Of a stretch of 64,000 nucleotides of DNA, positions 37,931-48,020 are shown one piece after another. The translations under genes and the position numbers were made by a program. This DNA is from Pleomorphomonas carboxyditropha. Lineage in GTDB: Bacteria > Pseudomonadota > Alphaproteobacteria > Rhizobiales > Pleomorphomonadaceae. The stretch spans positions 186,001 through 250,000 of the forward strand of contig NZ_NQVN01000004.1 of NCBI RefSeq assembly GCF_002770725.1. The letters are read 5' to 3'. How positions within the stretch are numbered: position 1 is the first letter of the stretch; each line of letters opens with the position of its first letter. The notes beneath the pieces are model-generated. The model made no database searches, had not been told where the DNA came from, and saw only the letters and a list, made by a program, of their open reading frames with translations.

Positions 37931-38254
37931 ATGACCCTGATCCTCGATCATGCGTCCTCGCGCCGCGTCTCCTCCCTTCGCCCCGTTCACGAGGCGACCC
38001 GCTTCGCAGGCGCCCTGTTCAGCCGTCTCGGCGCGCTGATTGCCGCGGAAATCGATCGCCGGCAAACCATGCAACTGCTGGAGTTCGACGCGCGCGCGCT
38101 GAAGGACATGGGCATTTCTCATGCCGACGTCGAGGGCGCGCTGCTGGTGCCGATCGACCGCAAGCCGAGCCACACGCTGGCCGCCCGGCGCGCCGAGGCC
38201 CGTCGCGCCGAACGGGAGCAGGCCCTCGAGGCCGCCGCCGCGCTTCGTGAATAA
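37931..38254 (+). CDS. DUF1127 protein (first)
   Basis: A small basic protein of 107 residues. The DUF1127 core is MQLLEFDARALKDMGISHADVEGAL at about 57-81, preceded by an Arg-rich region and followed by an Ala/Arg/Glu helix. DUF1127 proteins in alphaproteobacteria bind RNA (CcaF1-like) or affect phosphate and carbon physiology; the role here is not known. It is followed by two strong RNA hairpins before the next DUF1127 gene. Confidence 0.85.
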   Translation: MTLILDHASSRRVSSLRPVHEATRFAGALFSRLGALIAAEIDRRQTMQLLEFDARALKDMGISHADVEGALLVPIDRKPSHTLAARRAEARRAEREQALEAAAALRE

Positions 38255-38280
38255 CACGTACGTGTTTCATAAGAGTCCCG

Positions 38281-38361
38281 CATAAGTCCAATCGAAAACA
38301 TTCGCCGGACTTATGAAAAGGTAAACGAAATCCCAACGGGGCTTCCAGGCGAAGCCCCGTT
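38281..38361 (+). ncRNA. Two intercistronic RNA hairpins between DUF1127 genes
   Basis: CATAAGTCC (38281-38289) pairs with GGACTTATG (38307-38315). Then AACGGGGCTTC (38335-38345) pairs with GAAGCCCCGTT (38351-38361) in a perfect 11-bp stem. Neither has a T tract, so they look like mRNA stability or protein-binding structures rather than terminators. Confidence 0.6.
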
Positions 38362-38442
38362 GCCACCTTCACCCCTCGACCTCAACCCCTGACCCAACGC
38401 GCAACGCGCCAAACCATCCCAAGCCCCTTGATGGAGCCGATC

Positions 38443-38781
38443 ATGTCCACGACCCTCGCGTCCAACACCTACGCCGCCGCCTTTGTCACGACGTCCGCCT
38501 CGCTGGTGCGCGCCGCTGCCGAGCGCACCGCGTTCGTCGCGAAGATCCTGGCCAATCGCTGGATGGCCAAACAACTCTGCGACTTTACCGACCATGAGCT
38601 GGCCGACATTGGCCTCAGCCGATCCGACGTACGCGAGGCCCTCGACAGCCCGCTCTACGCCGATCCGTCGCTGACGCTCGCCGCCGTCGCCCATGGCAAT
38701 TCGGTAAAAATGAGCAGTGTTGTCGCGCGCCGCGCGGAGAGCGTGGATTTCACGCCCTTGGTCAGGGGGAGGGAAGAATGA
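38443..38781 (+). CDS. DUF1127-like protein (second)
   Basis: A 112-residue protein with the DUF1127 core AKQLCDFTDHELADIGLSRSDVREAL at about 44-69. It carries a Thr/Ala-rich N-terminus and a longer C-terminal extension than the first copy. GGAG lies six bases before the ATG at 38443. Its stop overlaps the next gene by 4 nt (ATGA). Confidence 0.82.
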   Translation: MSTTLASNTYAAAFVTTSASLVRAAAERTAFVAKILANRWMAKQLCDFTDHELADIGLSRSDVREALDSPLYADPSLTLAAVAHGNSVKMSSVVARRAESVDFTPLVRGREE

Positions 38782-39011
38782 TCGCGCCCAGACTGGAAGA
38801 CTGCGTCAACGATCTCTGCCCGCTCACCCGCCGTCCCGTCAGCCCCGACGCCCTGACCTATTACAAGGGCAAGGTGGTCGGCTTTGCCGACCGGCAGGCG
38901 CGCGACACCTTCCTTGCGGCGATGCTGGCCTTCGAAACGGCCATCCAGCCGCCGCCGGAGGTCCGCTATTCGATGCCGCTCAAGAAGCAGAAGGAGCTCG
39001 AGGCGGCCTGA
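38778..39011 (+). CDS. Small conserved protein, YHS-like N-terminus
   Basis: A 77-residue protein starting [31 protein letters not shown] in short blocks. The pattern Cys-Pro-x-Thr-x(3)-Val-x(3)-Ala-x-Thr-x-Tyr-x-Gly-x-Val-Val-Gly-Phe resembles metal-binding YHS domains. The second cysteine motif of YHS domains (FC-x-x-Cys) is replaced by [10 protein letters not shown], so metal binding is doubtful. It is translationally coupled to the DUF1127 gene, which suggests a shared function. Confidence 0.65.
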   Translation: MIAPRLEDCVNDLCPLTRRPVSPDALTYYKGKVVGFADRQARDTFLAAMLAFETAIQPPPEVRYSMPLKKQKELEAA

Positions 39012-39117
39012 GCGCGGTTTCACGCGGGCGCATTGCCACCCCAGCGCGCCCCATTTCGGGGTCCGGACCGCCTCCCTGCCGGACCCCATCCCATCCCGGC
39101 CCCCTGCCGGATCACCT

Positions 39118-39148
39118 GGCGGCGTCGCAAGGCGCCGCCTCTTTTTTT
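39118..39148 (+). terminator. Terminator of the DUF1127 operon
   Basis: GGCGGCG, 8-base loop, CGCCGCC, then CTTTTTTT. A further hairpin, GGGGTCCGG/CCGGACCCC (39058-39087), lies just before it. Confidence 0.88.
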
Positions 39149-39177
39149 GCCCCGGCGGGACGTGCTATTGGCCTCTG

Positions 39178-39921
39178 ATGGCCCATTCCGATTTCCGCAC
39201 GCCGCGCGTCTTCGTCGCAACGCCGCTCGACGGCGCGCCGGTGTCCTTCGACCGCGACCAGAGCAACTATCTCCTCAACGTGCTGCGCCTCAGGGAAGGC
39301 GACGACGTGCTGGTGTTCGACGGCCGCAACGGCGAGTGGCGGGGCCGGCTCGGTCTGGCCGGCCGCAAGTCGGCCGAGCTCGCCGATCTCCGGCCGAGCC
39401 GGCCGCAGCCGCCCGCTCCCGACCTCCTTTATCTCTTCGCGCCGCTGAAGCACGCCCGGCTCGACTACATGGTTCAGAAGGCGGTGGAGATGGGCGTCGG
39501 CCGGATGCGGCCGGTGCTGACCCAGCATACCCAGGCGAGCCGGGTGAACATCGAGCGGATGCGGGCCAACGTGATCGAGGCGGCCGAGCAGTGCGGCGTG
39601 CTCCATGTTCCCGTGGTCGAGGATGAAGAAAAGCTCGACCGGACGCTCGAACGCTTCGGGCGCGACGAGCCCCGCCGCCGGCTGATCTTCTGCGACGAGG
39701 GAGAGGAGACGACCAATCCGCTTGCCGTCCTGTCGGCGCTGCCGCGCGGGCCGCTCGCCGTGCTGATCGGCCCGGAGGGCGGCTTCTCCGACGACGAGCG
39801 GCGGACCTTGCGCGCCCTGCCCTTCGTCACGGCGATTCCCCTCGGCCCGCGCATCCTCAGGGCCGACACGGCGGCGGTGGCGGCGCTCGCCGTGATCCAG
39901 GCGACGCTCGGCGACTGGTAG
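39178..39921 (+). CDS. rsmE: 16S rRNA m3U1498 methyltransferase
   Basis: RsmE, 247 residues, methylating U1498 of 16S rRNA. The N-terminal PUA-like part has [21 protein letters not shown]. The SPOUT knot is formed by [12 protein letters not shown] (about 196-207) and [16 protein letters not shown], the canonical SAM-binding trefoil knot. [15 protein letters not shown] and the ERxxA-type EAAEQCGV block support the call. It begins just after the upstream terminator, so it has its own promoter. Confidence 0.95.
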   Translation: MAHSDFRTPRVFVATPLDGAPVSFDRDQSNYLLNVLRLREGDDVLVFDGRNGEWRGRLGLAGRKSAELADLRPSRPQPPAPDLLYLFAPLKHARLDYMVQKAVEMGVGRMRPVLTQHTQASRVNIERMRANVIEAAEQCGVLHVPVVEDEEKLDRTLERFGRDEPRRRLIFCDEGEETTNPLAVLSALPRGPLAVLIGPEGGFSDDERRTLRALPFVTAIPLGPRILRADTAAVAALAVIQATLGDW

Positions 39922-40045
39922 CCCCCTCTCCTGACATGTCCGCGTCCCGGGCTGGAGCAAAACGTTTCCCGCCGGCCGCCTTCCGACGATTGAACAAACC
40001 TTGCCGGGCGGCTAGTTTGCCGCCCAATCCTCGGGGAACCCATTC

Positions 40046-41434
40046 ATGGCGCGCGATACGTCCGACACCACGCCGATCACTTCCGTCGCCGATCTCGTCG
40101 AGCGGATCGCCGGCGGCTGCAAACCGAAGGCGCGCTGGCGGATCGGCACCGAGCACGAGAAGGTCGGCTTCCGCAAGTTCGGCCATAGTCCGGTGCCCTA
40201 CGAAGGACCCGGCGGCATCCGCCAGCTCCTCGAAGGCATGGAGGGGCTGCTGGGCTGGGAGCCGATCGCCGACCAGGACTTGCCGATCGGCCTGCTCGAT
40301 CCGGCCCACGGCGGCGCCATCAGCCTCGAGCCGGGCGGACAGTTCGAGCTCAGCGGCGCGCCGCTTTCCAACCTGCACCAGACGGCCACCGAGCTGCAGG
40401 CGCACATGATGCAGGTGCTGGAGATCGCGACGCCGCTCAGGATCGGCTTCCTCGCCCTCGGCGCCAGCCCGGTGTGGACGCTGCCCGAGACGCCGGTGAT
40501 GCCGAAATCGCGCTACGCCATCATGGCCGACTACATGCCGACGGTCGGCACGCGCGGCCTCGACATGATGTTCCGCACCGCCACCGTGCAGGTGAACCTC
40601 GATTTCGCCTCCGAGGCCGACATGCGCCGCAAGATGCAGGTGTCGATCGCCCTGCAGCCGGTCGCCACGGCGCTGTTCGCCAACTCGCCCTATCTCGACG
40701 GCCGCGCCACCGGCCGGCTGTCGGAACGCTCCGAGATCTGGCGCGATACCGACAACGCGCGGGCCGGCATGATTCCCTTCGTGTTCGAGGAGAGCTTCGG
40801 GTTCGAGCGCTACGTCGAATGGGCGCTCGACGTGCCGATGTATTTCGTCAAGCGCGGCGACACCTACCACCGGGCCACCGACATCACCTTCCGGCAGTTC
40901 ATGGCCGGCGCCTTCCGCAACCGGCTGCCCGACGTCGAGCCGACCATCGGCGACTGGGACAACCACCTCGGCACGCTGTTCCCCGAGGTGCGGCTCAAGC
41001 GCTACCTCGAGATGCGCGGCGCCGATTCCGGCTCCACCGCCCATATCCTGGCGCTGCCGGCCTTCTGGGTCGGCCTCCTGTACGACCAGGCCTCGCTCGA
41101 CGCCGCCTGGGATCTCGTCAAGGGCTGGAGCGAGGAGGAGCGGCAGCGCCTGCGCGACGACGTGCCGGCCCTGGCGCTCGGGGCGGAGATCGGCGGGCGG
41201 ACGGTGCGCGACATCGGCCGCGAGGTGGTGGCGCTGTCGCGGGCCGGCCTTGCCCGGCGCGCCCGGCTCAACCGCTGCGGCGAGGACGAGACCCAGTATC
41301 TGAGGCCGCTCGACATCATCCTCGACCGCGGCAAGACGGAAGCCGAGGTGCTGCTGGAAAAATTCGGCGACAATCTCGACGGCATCTTCTGCGCGCTCGA
41401 CATGCAGCCGATGAGCGACCTCAACTGCCTGTGA
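40046..41434 (+). CDS. gshA: Glutamate-cysteine ligase
   Basis: First enzyme of glutathione synthesis, 462 residues, in the plant/alphaproteobacterial (GCS2/EgtA-related) class. RIGTEHEKVGF supplies the metal-binding glutamates, and the LEPGGQFELSGAP loop, MFRTATVQVNLDF and TFEQ-like DITFRQFM blocks are all typical. NHLGTLFPEVRLKRYLEMRG is the strongest family signature. It lies between rsmE and xseA on the same strand. Confidence 0.95.
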   Translation: MARDTSDTTPITSVADLVERIAGGCKPKARWRIGTEHEKVGFRKFGHSPVPYEGPGGIRQLLEGMEGLLGWEPIADQDLPIGLLDPAHGGAISLEPGGQFELSGAPLSNLHQTATELQAHMMQVLEIATPLRIGFLALGASPVWTLPETPVMPKSRYAIMADYMPTVGTRGLDMMFRTATVQVNLDFASEADMRRKMQVSIALQPVATALFANSPYLDGRATGRLSERSEIWRDTDNARAGMIPFVFEESFGFERYVEWALDVPMYFVKRGDTYHRATDITFRQFMAGAFRNRLPDVEPTIGDWDNHLGTLFPEVRLKRYLEMRGADSGSTAHILALPAFWVGLLYDQASLDAAWDLVKGWSEEERQRLRDDVPALALGAEIGGRTVRDIGREVVALSRAGLARRARLNRCGEDETQYLRPLDIILDRGKTEAEVLLEKFGDNLDGIFCALDMQPMSDLNCL

Positions 41435-41541
41435 TCCGGCGGCCGGCCGGCGTTTGACGCCCCGCCTCGCGGCCGCCATGATCGCCCGATGCCCTCCGAG
41501 TCGCGCCGCGCGGCTCGCCCAACCTTGCCGGACATTCATCG

Positions 41542-42972
41542 GTGACCGACGTCTCTTCCAACGCCGCCGAATATACGGTTTCGGAAATCTCCTTCGCGCT
41601 CAAGCGCAGCATCGAGGACCAGTTCGGCTTCGTGCGCGTGCGCGGCGAGATTTCCGGCTACCGCGGGCCGCACTCCTCGGGACACGCCTATTTCGCCCTG
41701 AAGGACGAGGGCGCGCGCATCGAGGCCGTGGTCTGGCGCGGCGTGCTCGGCAAGCTGCGCTTCAAGCCCGAGGAAGGCATGGAGGTGATCGCCACCGGCC
41801 GGCTCACCACCTATCCCAACTCCTCCAAGTACCAGATCGTCATCGACGCGCTTGAACCGGCCGGCGCCGGGGCGCTGATGGCGCTGCTCGAAGAGCGCAA
41901 GCGCAAGCTCGGCGCCGAGGGGCTGTTCGATCCCGGCCGGAAGCAGCTTCTTCCCTACCTGCCGCGCGTCGTCGGCGTCGTCACCTCGCCGACCGGCGCG
42001 GTCATCCGCGACATCCTGCATCGCCTCGCCGACCGCTTCCCGGTCCACGTGCTGGTCTGGCCGGTGAAGGTGCAGGGCGAGGGCTGCGGCAACGAGGTGG
42101 CGGCCGGCATCGCCGGCTTCAACGCGCTGGCCGAGGGCGGCGCCATCCCGCGGCCCGACGTGCTGATCGTGGCGCGCGGCGGCGGCAGCCTCGAGGACCT
42201 CTGGGGCTTCAACGACGAGGTAGTGGTGCGCGCCGCCGCGGCGAGCGACATTCCGCTGATCTCCGCCGTCGGCCACGAGACCGACTGGACGCTGATCGAC
42301 CTCGTCGCCGACGTGCGGGCACCGACGCCGACCGGCGCGGCCGAAATGGCGGTGCCGGTGCGGCGCGAGCTCCTGGACCGCGTCGACGATCTCGGCCGCC
42401 GGCTCACCGGCGCCAGCCTGCGGGCGATCGACCTCAGGCGGACGCGGCTCGTGGCCTGCGCCCGCGCGCTGCCGCGCGCCGCCGATATTCTCGCCCTGCC
42501 GCGCCAGCGCTTCGACGCCGCCGCCAACGCCCTGCCGAAGGCGCTGATCGCCAACACGACGCTGCACGCCCGGCAGTTCGAGCGCGTCACCGCCCGCCTG
42601 ACGCCGGCGAGCCTTCTCCGCACCCAGGCCCAGCTCGCCGAGCGGCTGTCGGTGCTGTCGGCGCGCGGCGGCCGGGCGGTGGGCGAACTGATCGCCCGCC
42701 GGCGGGCGCGGCTCGACCAGGTGGCGTCGGTGTTCGACGCGGTCAACCACATGGCGACGCTGAGGCGCGGTTATGCGCTGGTGCGCGACGATGGGGGAAA
42801 GCCGGTGTTCCGCGCCGGGGGGCTCCTCGCCGGCACGGCGATCGAGATCGAATTCGCCGACGGCCGGCTTCGCGGCCGGGTCGGCGACGAGGCGCCGGCG
42901 GCCGAGGCGAAGCCGGCGCCGCGCCGCGCCAAGGCGAAACACGATCCGGACGATCAGGGCAATCTATTCTGA
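41542..42972 (+). CDS. xseA: Exodeoxyribonuclease VII large subunit
   Basis: XseA, 476 residues, degrading single-stranded DNA with XseB. The OB-fold N-terminus has [40 protein letters not shown] in blocks, and the catalytic domain has [36 protein letters not shown] and [18 protein letters not shown] long coiled coil and the C-terminal LRRGYALV block follow. The start is GTG; the family N-terminus supports it. xseB is not in the window. Confidence 0.95.
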   Translation: MTDVSSNAAEYTVSEISFALKRSIEDQFGFVRVRGEISGYRGPHSSGHAYFALKDEGARIEAVVWRGVLGKLRFKPEEGMEVIATGRLTTYPNSSKYQIVIDALEPAGAGALMALLEERKRKLGAEGLFDPGRKQLLPYLPRVVGVVTSPTGAVIRDILHRLADRFPVHVLVWPVKVQGEGCGNEVAAGIAGFNALAEGGAIPRPDVLIVARGGGSLEDLWGFNDEVVVRAAAASDIPLISAVGHETDWTLIDLVADVRAPTPTGAAEMAVPVRRELLDRVDDLGRRLTGASLRAIDLRRTRLVACARALPRAADILALPRQRFDAAANALPKALIANTTLHARQFERVTARLTPASLLRTQAQLAERLSVLSARGGRAVGELIARRRARLDQVASVFDAVNHMATLRRGYALVRDDGGKPVFRAGGLLAGTAIEIEFADGRLRGRVGDEAPAAEAKPAPRRAKAKHDPDDQGNLF

Positions 42973-42982
42973 TCGTCCGGAA

Positions 42983-44611
42983 TCAGGCCGAGCGCGTCCG
43001 GCCGTCGCCCAGCTCGCCCGGCGGACGGGCGACCACGACGCGGTTGCGGCCGGCCCGCTTGGCGGCATAGACGGCCTTGTCGGCCTGCTGCAACATCTGC
43101 TCGAAAGAGGCGGCCGTATCCGGATAGGCGGAAATGCCGGCCGAGAAGGTGATCTCCGCCGCTCCCTGGCTGGTCGCCACCGGCTGGGCGCGAATGACCG
43201 CCCGCCACGCCTCGGTCCGGGCGCGCGCCTCCTCGATGTCGGCGTTGGGCATCAGCACCAGGAACTCCTCGCCGCCCATGCGCACGGCCACCTCGCCGGG
43301 CCGGAGCGACCGCGCGAGCACGCCGGCCATCGCCACCAGCGCGTCGTCGCCGGCCTTGTGACCGTAGGTGTCGTTGAGCCGCTTGAAATGATCGAGGTCG
43401 AGCGAGACGGCGACCAGCGATCGCCCGACGGCGTCGGCCGTGTCGATCAGCCGGCCGGAGATGTTCTCGAGAATGCGCCGGTTGTGAAGGCCGGTCAGGC
43501 TGTCGCGGTGCGCCATCTCGTGCAACTGCTCCTGCAGGCGTAGGTTGGCTTCGAGGCGCTCCTCCATCAGCCGCGTCGAGACGAAAAGGCTTTCCTGGGC
43601 ACGCAGGTAGTCGGTGATGTCGCGCAGCACGTAGGCGACGCTCCGCGAATGGCGCACGGCGTCGACGGCCATGGTCCGCACCTCGTAGACGCGGTCGCCC
43701 CGCCGCCAGCGGTGGACCAGCTCGCTGCCGTCGAACAGGCTCGCCCGGTCGGCGGGGCCGAATGTGGCGCCCAGCTCGGAAAAGGGTTGTCCGACGAGCT
43801 GCCTGCCGTCGAAGATCGCCCGCATCGCCGCGTTGGCCTCGGCGATGAACCCGTTGCCGGAGACCACCAGAATGCCGTCGGGATGGGCGGCGACCACCGC
43901 GCCGATGGCGACGGGCGCCAGCGACAGGAACTGGTTGCGGCTGATCAGCACCCCGTAGATCATCGGCGCCAGGACATAGGCGAGCGGCGTCGGGTCGAAG
44001 CCGAAGACGCGGATGCCCGCCAGATTGTAGGCGGCGTTGGCCGCCCACGGCACCATTGCCGAAACCAGAAGGCCGATGAACTGGATGCGATGCACTCGCG
44101 GGGCGCGGATTGCCGCCCTAAGCGTCCGGACGGCCGTCAACGCCATGAAGAAATAGATGGCGATCATCGCCGCGAAGAACACCGGCCCGTGCTCGTAGTG
44201 CAGTTGATGCGGGTAGGCGGGCGTCGGCGCCGGCGTGATGGCGACATAGACGAGATGATGCACGTCGTTGGTCATCGCGATCGTCAGCATCACCAGCCCG
44301 GCCGCGATGGCGAGGCCGGTGTGCAGCGCGGCGTTGGGCAGGTCGGAACCGCGGATGTAGGCGGTCATGAACAGCATCCACGAGATCGGCGTGGTGACGA
44401 TGCCGTACCAGGCGAGCTCGGCGTAGAATATCTTCGTCGCCGGATCGCTGGCGCTGATGTCGAAAAACGCGCTGACCGCCCACCAGCCGCCGGAGGCCAT
44501 CAGCATCAGATAGTCGGTGCGCCCGGGGAAGTTGCCGAGCCGCAGCGTATGCCATGCGGTCAAGACCGCCCCGACCACGACGAAAGCCAGGATGACGGCG
44601 GCAGGCTGCAC
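42983..44611 (-). CDS. Diguanylate cyclase with 7TM and PAS sensors
   Basis: A 542-residue membrane protein with seven N-terminal helices of the histidine-kinase-type 7TM sensor, a PAS domain (about 235-340) and a GGDEF domain (about 380-530). The active site is GGEEF in [13 protein letters not shown], so c-di-GMP synthesis is likely. The inhibitory site is RPGE rather than RxxD, so product inhibition may be lost. I chose GTG 44611, which begins at the first helix; a GTG at 44734 would add 41 low-quality residues over an AT-rich promoter-like stretch. It is convergent with xseA and divergent from glcB. Confidence 0.88.
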   Translation of the reverse strand: MQPAAVILAFVVVGAVLTAWHTLRLGNFPGRTDYLMLMASGGWWAVSAFFDISASDPATKIFYAELAWYGIVTTPISWMLFMTAYIRGSDLPNAALHTGLAIAAGLVMLTIAMTNDVHHLVYVAITPAPTPAYPHQLHYEHGPVFFAAMIAIYFFMALTAVRTLRAAIRAPRVHRIQFIGLLVSAMVPWAANAAYNLAGIRVFGFDPTPLAYVLAPMIYGVLISRNQFLSLAPVAIGAVVAAHPDGILVVSGNGFIAEANAAMRAIFDGRQLVGQPFSELGATFGPADRASLFDGSELVHRWRRGDRVYEVRTMAVDAVRHSRSVAYVLRDITDYLRAQESLFVSTRLMEERLEANLRLQEQLHEMAHRDSLTGLHNRRILENISGRLIDTADAVGRSLVAVSLDLDHFKRLNDTYGHKAGDDALVAMAGVLARSLRPGEVAVRMGGEEFLVLMPNADIEEARARTEAWRAVIRAQPVATSQGAAEITFSAGISAYPDTAASFEQMLQQADKAVYAAKRAGRNRVVVARPPGELGDGRTRSA

Positions 44612-44831
44612 GAGTGTTCGAGCTCCGGGACAATCGCTCGTTTGGGGCGGTTCGGCGACGTTATTCTGCGGGTTCTTTCGATTTCGTTTCGACTTTATGC
44701 GGGTCCTCGCGAAAAAATGCACGCCTCCAAGCACCGGCAGGACTAGACAGCGGGCGTCGCAACGGCTTTCGTTGGGGCCGCCAGCCGTATGCGGCCGAGC
44801 TGCCCTTGCTTCTCAACCGAGACATATCAAG

Positions 44832-47000
44832 ATGACCGCCTATCGCACGCTGAACGGCCTCAAGGTTGCCGCCGAACTTGTCGATTTCATGGAGTGGGAG
44901 GCGCTGCCCGGCAGCGGCCTCGCAGCCGATGGCTTCTGGGCGGCGCTCGCCGACATCATCGGCCGCTTCGGCCCCGAGAACAGGCGGCTTCTCGAACGGC
45001 GCGACGCCTTGCAGCGGCAGATCGACGCCTGGCATACCGCCCACCCCGGCGCCGTCGATCCCGCGGCCTATCGGGCGTTCCTCACGGAGATCGGCTATAT
45101 CGTCGCCGAACCGGCGCCCTTCTCCATCGAGACGACCGGCGTCGATCTGGAGATCGCCGAGGTCGCCGGGCCGCAGCTCGTCGTGCCGGTGATGAACGCC
45201 CGCTACGCGCTCAACGCCGCCAACGCCCGCTGGGGCAGCCTCTATGACGCCCTCTACGGCACCGATGCCCTCGGCACGCCGCCGCCCACGGGCGGGTTCG
45301 ACGCCGAACGGGCGAAGGCGGTGGTGGCGCGCGCCAGGACGGTGCTCGACGGGGTGGCGCCGCTCGCCTCCCGCGGCCATGCCGACGTCGTCGCCTACTT
45401 CATCACCGAGGATGGCCTCAAGGTGCGCTTTGCCGACGGCAACGAGGAGGAGCTCGCCGATCCCGAGGCCTTCGTCGGCTACCGCGGCGATCTGGAGGAG
45501 CCGGCCGGCATTCTGCTGCAGCGGAACGGCCTGCATGTCGACATCCACTTCGACCGGGGGCAGCCGACCGGAGCCAGCGATCCGGCCGGCATCGCCGACA
45601 TTCTGGTCGAGAGCGCGCTCACCACCATCATGGACTGCGAGGATTCGGTGGCCGCCGTCGATGCCGAGGACAAGGTGGCCGTCTATCGCAACTGGCTCGG
45701 GCTGATGCGCGGCGATCTCCAGGCGAGCTTCGACAAGGGCGGCGTCGCCACGACGCGGCGGCTGGCCGCCGACCGCAGCTTCATCCGGCGCGACGGTTCG
45801 GACGGCGCGCTGAAGGGCCTCAGCCTGATGCTGGTGCGCAACGTCGGCTCGCTTCTCACCACCGACGCGGTGCTCGACGCCGACGGCCACGAGACGGCCG
45901 AATGCCTCGTCGATGCGCTGGTCACCTCGGCGATCGCCCTCCACGACGTCGGTCCGAACGGCCGGCACGCCAACAGCCGCACCGGCGCCGTCTACATCGT
46001 CAAGCCGAAGATGCACGGCCCCGACGAGGTCGCCGTCGCCGACCGGTTGTTCTCGGCGGTCGAGGCGGCGCTCGGCCTTCCGCCGCTCACCCTCAAGATG
46101 GGCATCATGGACGAGGAGCGGTGCACCTCGGTCAACCTCCGCGCGGCGATCGCTGCGGCGAAATCGCGCGTGTTCTTCATCAACACCGGCTTCCTCGACC
46201 GCACCGGCGACGAGATCCACACCTCGATGCTGGCCGGCCCGATGGTGCGGAAGGGCGACATGAAGTCGTCGGCCTGGATCGCCGCCTACGAGGCGGGCAA
46301 CGTCGACGCCGGCCTGGCGCTCGGCTTTTCCGGCCGCGCCCAGATCGGCAAGGGCATGTGGGCGGCGCCCGACCGCATGGCGGCGATGCTCGCCGAGAAG
46401 ATCGGCCATCCGCGCGCCGGCGCCTCCACCGCCTGGGTGCCGTCGCCGACGGCGGCGACGCTGCATGCCCTGCACTATCTCGAGGTCGACGTCGCCGCCC
46501 GGCAGGCCGAGCTTTCCGGCCGCGAGCCCGCTTCGCTCGATGCGCTGCTGACGCTGCCGATCGCCCCGGATCGCCCGTGGAGCGCCGCCGAGATCGCCGA
46601 GGAACTCGACAACAACGCGCAAGGGCTTCTCGGCTACGTCGTCCGCTGGATCGACCAGGGCGTCGGCTGCTCCAAGGTGCCGGACATCCACGACGTCGGC
46701 CTGATGGAGGACCGGGCGACGCTGCGCATCTCCAGCCAGCACATCGCCAACTGGCTGAAGCACGGCGTCGTCAGTCGCGAACAAGTGATGACGACGCTGG
46801 AGCGGATGGCGGCCGTCGTCGACCGGCAGAACGAGGGCGACCCGGCCTACCGGCCGATCGGCAACGATTTTGCCGGATCGCTGGCCTTCCAGGCCGCCGT
46901 CGAGCTGGTGCTGACCGGCGACCGCCAGCCGAACGGCTATACCGAGCCGGTGCTTACCGCCTTCCGGCGTAGGCGAAAGGTCGAGATCGCCATGAGATGA
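44832..47000 (+). CDS. glcB: Malate synthase G
   Basis: Malate synthase isoform G, 722 residues, condensing glyoxylate with acetyl-CoA. The single-polypeptide TIM barrel contains [28 protein letters not shown] [23 protein letters not shown] and [19 protein letters not shown], with the catalytic Asp in the C-terminal [22 protein letters not shown] region. The length and insertion pattern distinguish it from isoform A. No isocitrate lyase is adjacent, so it could serve glycolate or ethylmalonyl-type metabolism. Confidence 0.97.
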   Translation: MTAYRTLNGLKVAAELVDFMEWEALPGSGLAADGFWAALADIIGRFGPENRRLLERRDALQRQIDAWHTAHPGAVDPAAYRAFLTEIGYIVAEPAPFSIETTGVDLEIAEVAGPQLVVPVMNARYALNAANARWGSLYDALYGTDALGTPPPTGGFDAERAKAVVARARTVLDGVAPLASRGHADVVAYFITEDGLKVRFADGNEEELADPEAFVGYRGDLEEPAGILLQRNGLHVDIHFDRGQPTGASDPAGIADILVESALTTIMDCEDSVAAVDAEDKVAVYRNWLGLMRGDLQASFDKGGVATTRRLAADRSFIRRDGSDGALKGLSLMLVRNVGSLLTTDAVLDADGHETAECLVDALVTSAIALHDVGPNGRHANSRTGAVYIVKPKMHGPDEVAVADRLFSAVEAALGLPPLTLKMGIMDEERCTSVNLRAAIAAAKSRVFFINTGFLDRTGDEIHTSMLAGPMVRKGDMKSSAWIAAYEAGNVDAGLALGFSGRAQIGKGMWAAPDRMAAMLAEKIGHPRAGASTAWVPSPTAATLHALHYLEVDVAARQAELSGREPASLDALLTLPIAPDRPWSAAEIAEELDNNAQGLLGYVVRWIDQGVGCSKVPDIHDVGLMEDRATLRISSQHIANWLKHGVVSREQVMTTLERMAAVVDRQNEGDPAYRPIGNDFAGSLAFQAAVELVLTGDRQPNGYTEPVLTAFRRRRKVEIAMR

Positions 47001-47122
47001 ATTGATCGGCGCCAAGACCTATCTAAGGATTATGGCGCCGGTGGTTTTGTGGTCTCGTACAAGAGCTTGCCGCCGGTGCCGGGTCGCCGGGACCCTTTTG
47101 AAGTCGCTGAGGAGGCGCCGCC
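47001..47122 (+). other. Gap after glcB with a weak stem-loop
   Basis: CGGCGCC (47007-47013) pairs with GGCGCCG (47034-47040), followed by GTGGTTTT. It may terminate glcB transcripts. Confidence 0.4.
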
Positions 47123-47953
47123 ATGACCGTCAGGGACATCTTCACCATCATCGACATTTATAACGACAAGATGAACGCCTCCACGGCGGCGCTGGAACTC
47201 GCATCGCGGCGAAAGGCCCACGTCACCGGGCTGGCGCTGGCGCTCGAACCGATCGCGCCCGGCTTCCTCGCCTCGCCGGTGCCAGCGGAATATCTCGTCG
47301 AGGCGATCACCAACGCCGAGAATTCGGCCAAGGACGCCGCCGCCGCCTTCACCGCCGAAGCGGCGAAGTTCGGCGTCGACGCCGAGGCGCGCACCGCCAC
47401 CGTCTATTCCGGCGGCACGCCGGCCATCGTGCGACAGGCGCAGCTTTCCGATCTGATCGTCGTCGGCCAGGACGATCCCGAGCACGGCGAGCCGATGCGC
47501 GCCGCCATCATCGAGACGCTGCTGTTCGAATCCGGCGTGCCGGTGCTGATCGTTCCCTCGGCGTGGAACAAGCCGATCACCTCGGAGAAGGTGATGATCG
47601 CTTGGGACGGCTCGTCGACGGCGGCCCGCGCCGTGCACGCCGCCCTGCCGGCGCTGAGGGTGGCGACCTCGATCGAGATCGTCATGGTGGCCGGCTCCAA
47701 GAAGTGGTCCGGCGAACCCGGCGCCGACGTCGCCGCCTATCTCGCCCGCCACGACCACAAGGTCACGGTGACGACGCTGCCGCGCTCGGCCTCCGAGGTG
47801 TCGACGGTGCTGCTCAACCATGCCAGCGAAAGCGGCGCCACCATGCTGGTGATGGGCGGCTACGGCCACAACCGCTTCCGCCAGTTCGTGCTGGGCGGCG
47901 TCACCCGCGACATGCTGGAAAAGATGACGATCCCGACGCTGATGACCCACTGA
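47123..47953 (+). CDS. Universal stress protein (tandem Usp)
   Basis: A 276-residue protein with two Usp domains (about 3-145 and 152-276). The second carries the ATP-binding pattern MGGYGHNRFRQFVLGGVTRDML, with Gly-x2-Gly-x9-Gly-(Ser/Thr)-like spacing; the first is less conserved (VVGQDDPEHGEP). It is followed after 67 bp by a Pat-like gene. GGCGGCC hairpins at about 47962-47993 may end its transcript. Confidence 0.88.
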   Translation: MTVRDIFTIIDIYNDKMNASTAALELASRRKAHVTGLALALEPIAPGFLASPVPAEYLVEAITNAENSAKDAAAAFTAEAAKFGVDAEARTATVYSGGTPAIVRQAQLSDLIVVGQDDPEHGEPMRAAIIETLLFESGVPVLIVPSAWNKPITSEKVMIAWDGSSTAARAVHAALPALRVATSIEIVMVAGSKKWSGEPGADVAAYLARHDHKVTVTTLPRSASEVSTVLLNHASESGATMLVMGGYGHNRFRQFVLGGVTRDMLEKMTIPTLMTH

Positions 47954-47961
47954 CCCCCGAC

Positions 47962-47993
47962 GCCGGAGCGCGGCCGGGCGGCCGCGTTCCGGC
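47962..47993 (+). terminator. Stem-loop after the Usp gene
   Basis: GCCGGAGCGCGGCC, loop GGGC, GGCCGCGTTCCGGC: a long GC-rich stem with one mismatch, followed by TCTCTT. Confidence 0.5.
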
Positions 47994-48020
47994 TCTCTTG
48001 CTGCCGAGCCTCAGCCCGAC

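Noticed and set aside
44612..44734. Upstream GTG start for the diguanylate cyclase
   Set aside because: The added residues are basic and unstructured and overlie an AT-rich promoter-like stretch between divergent genes.
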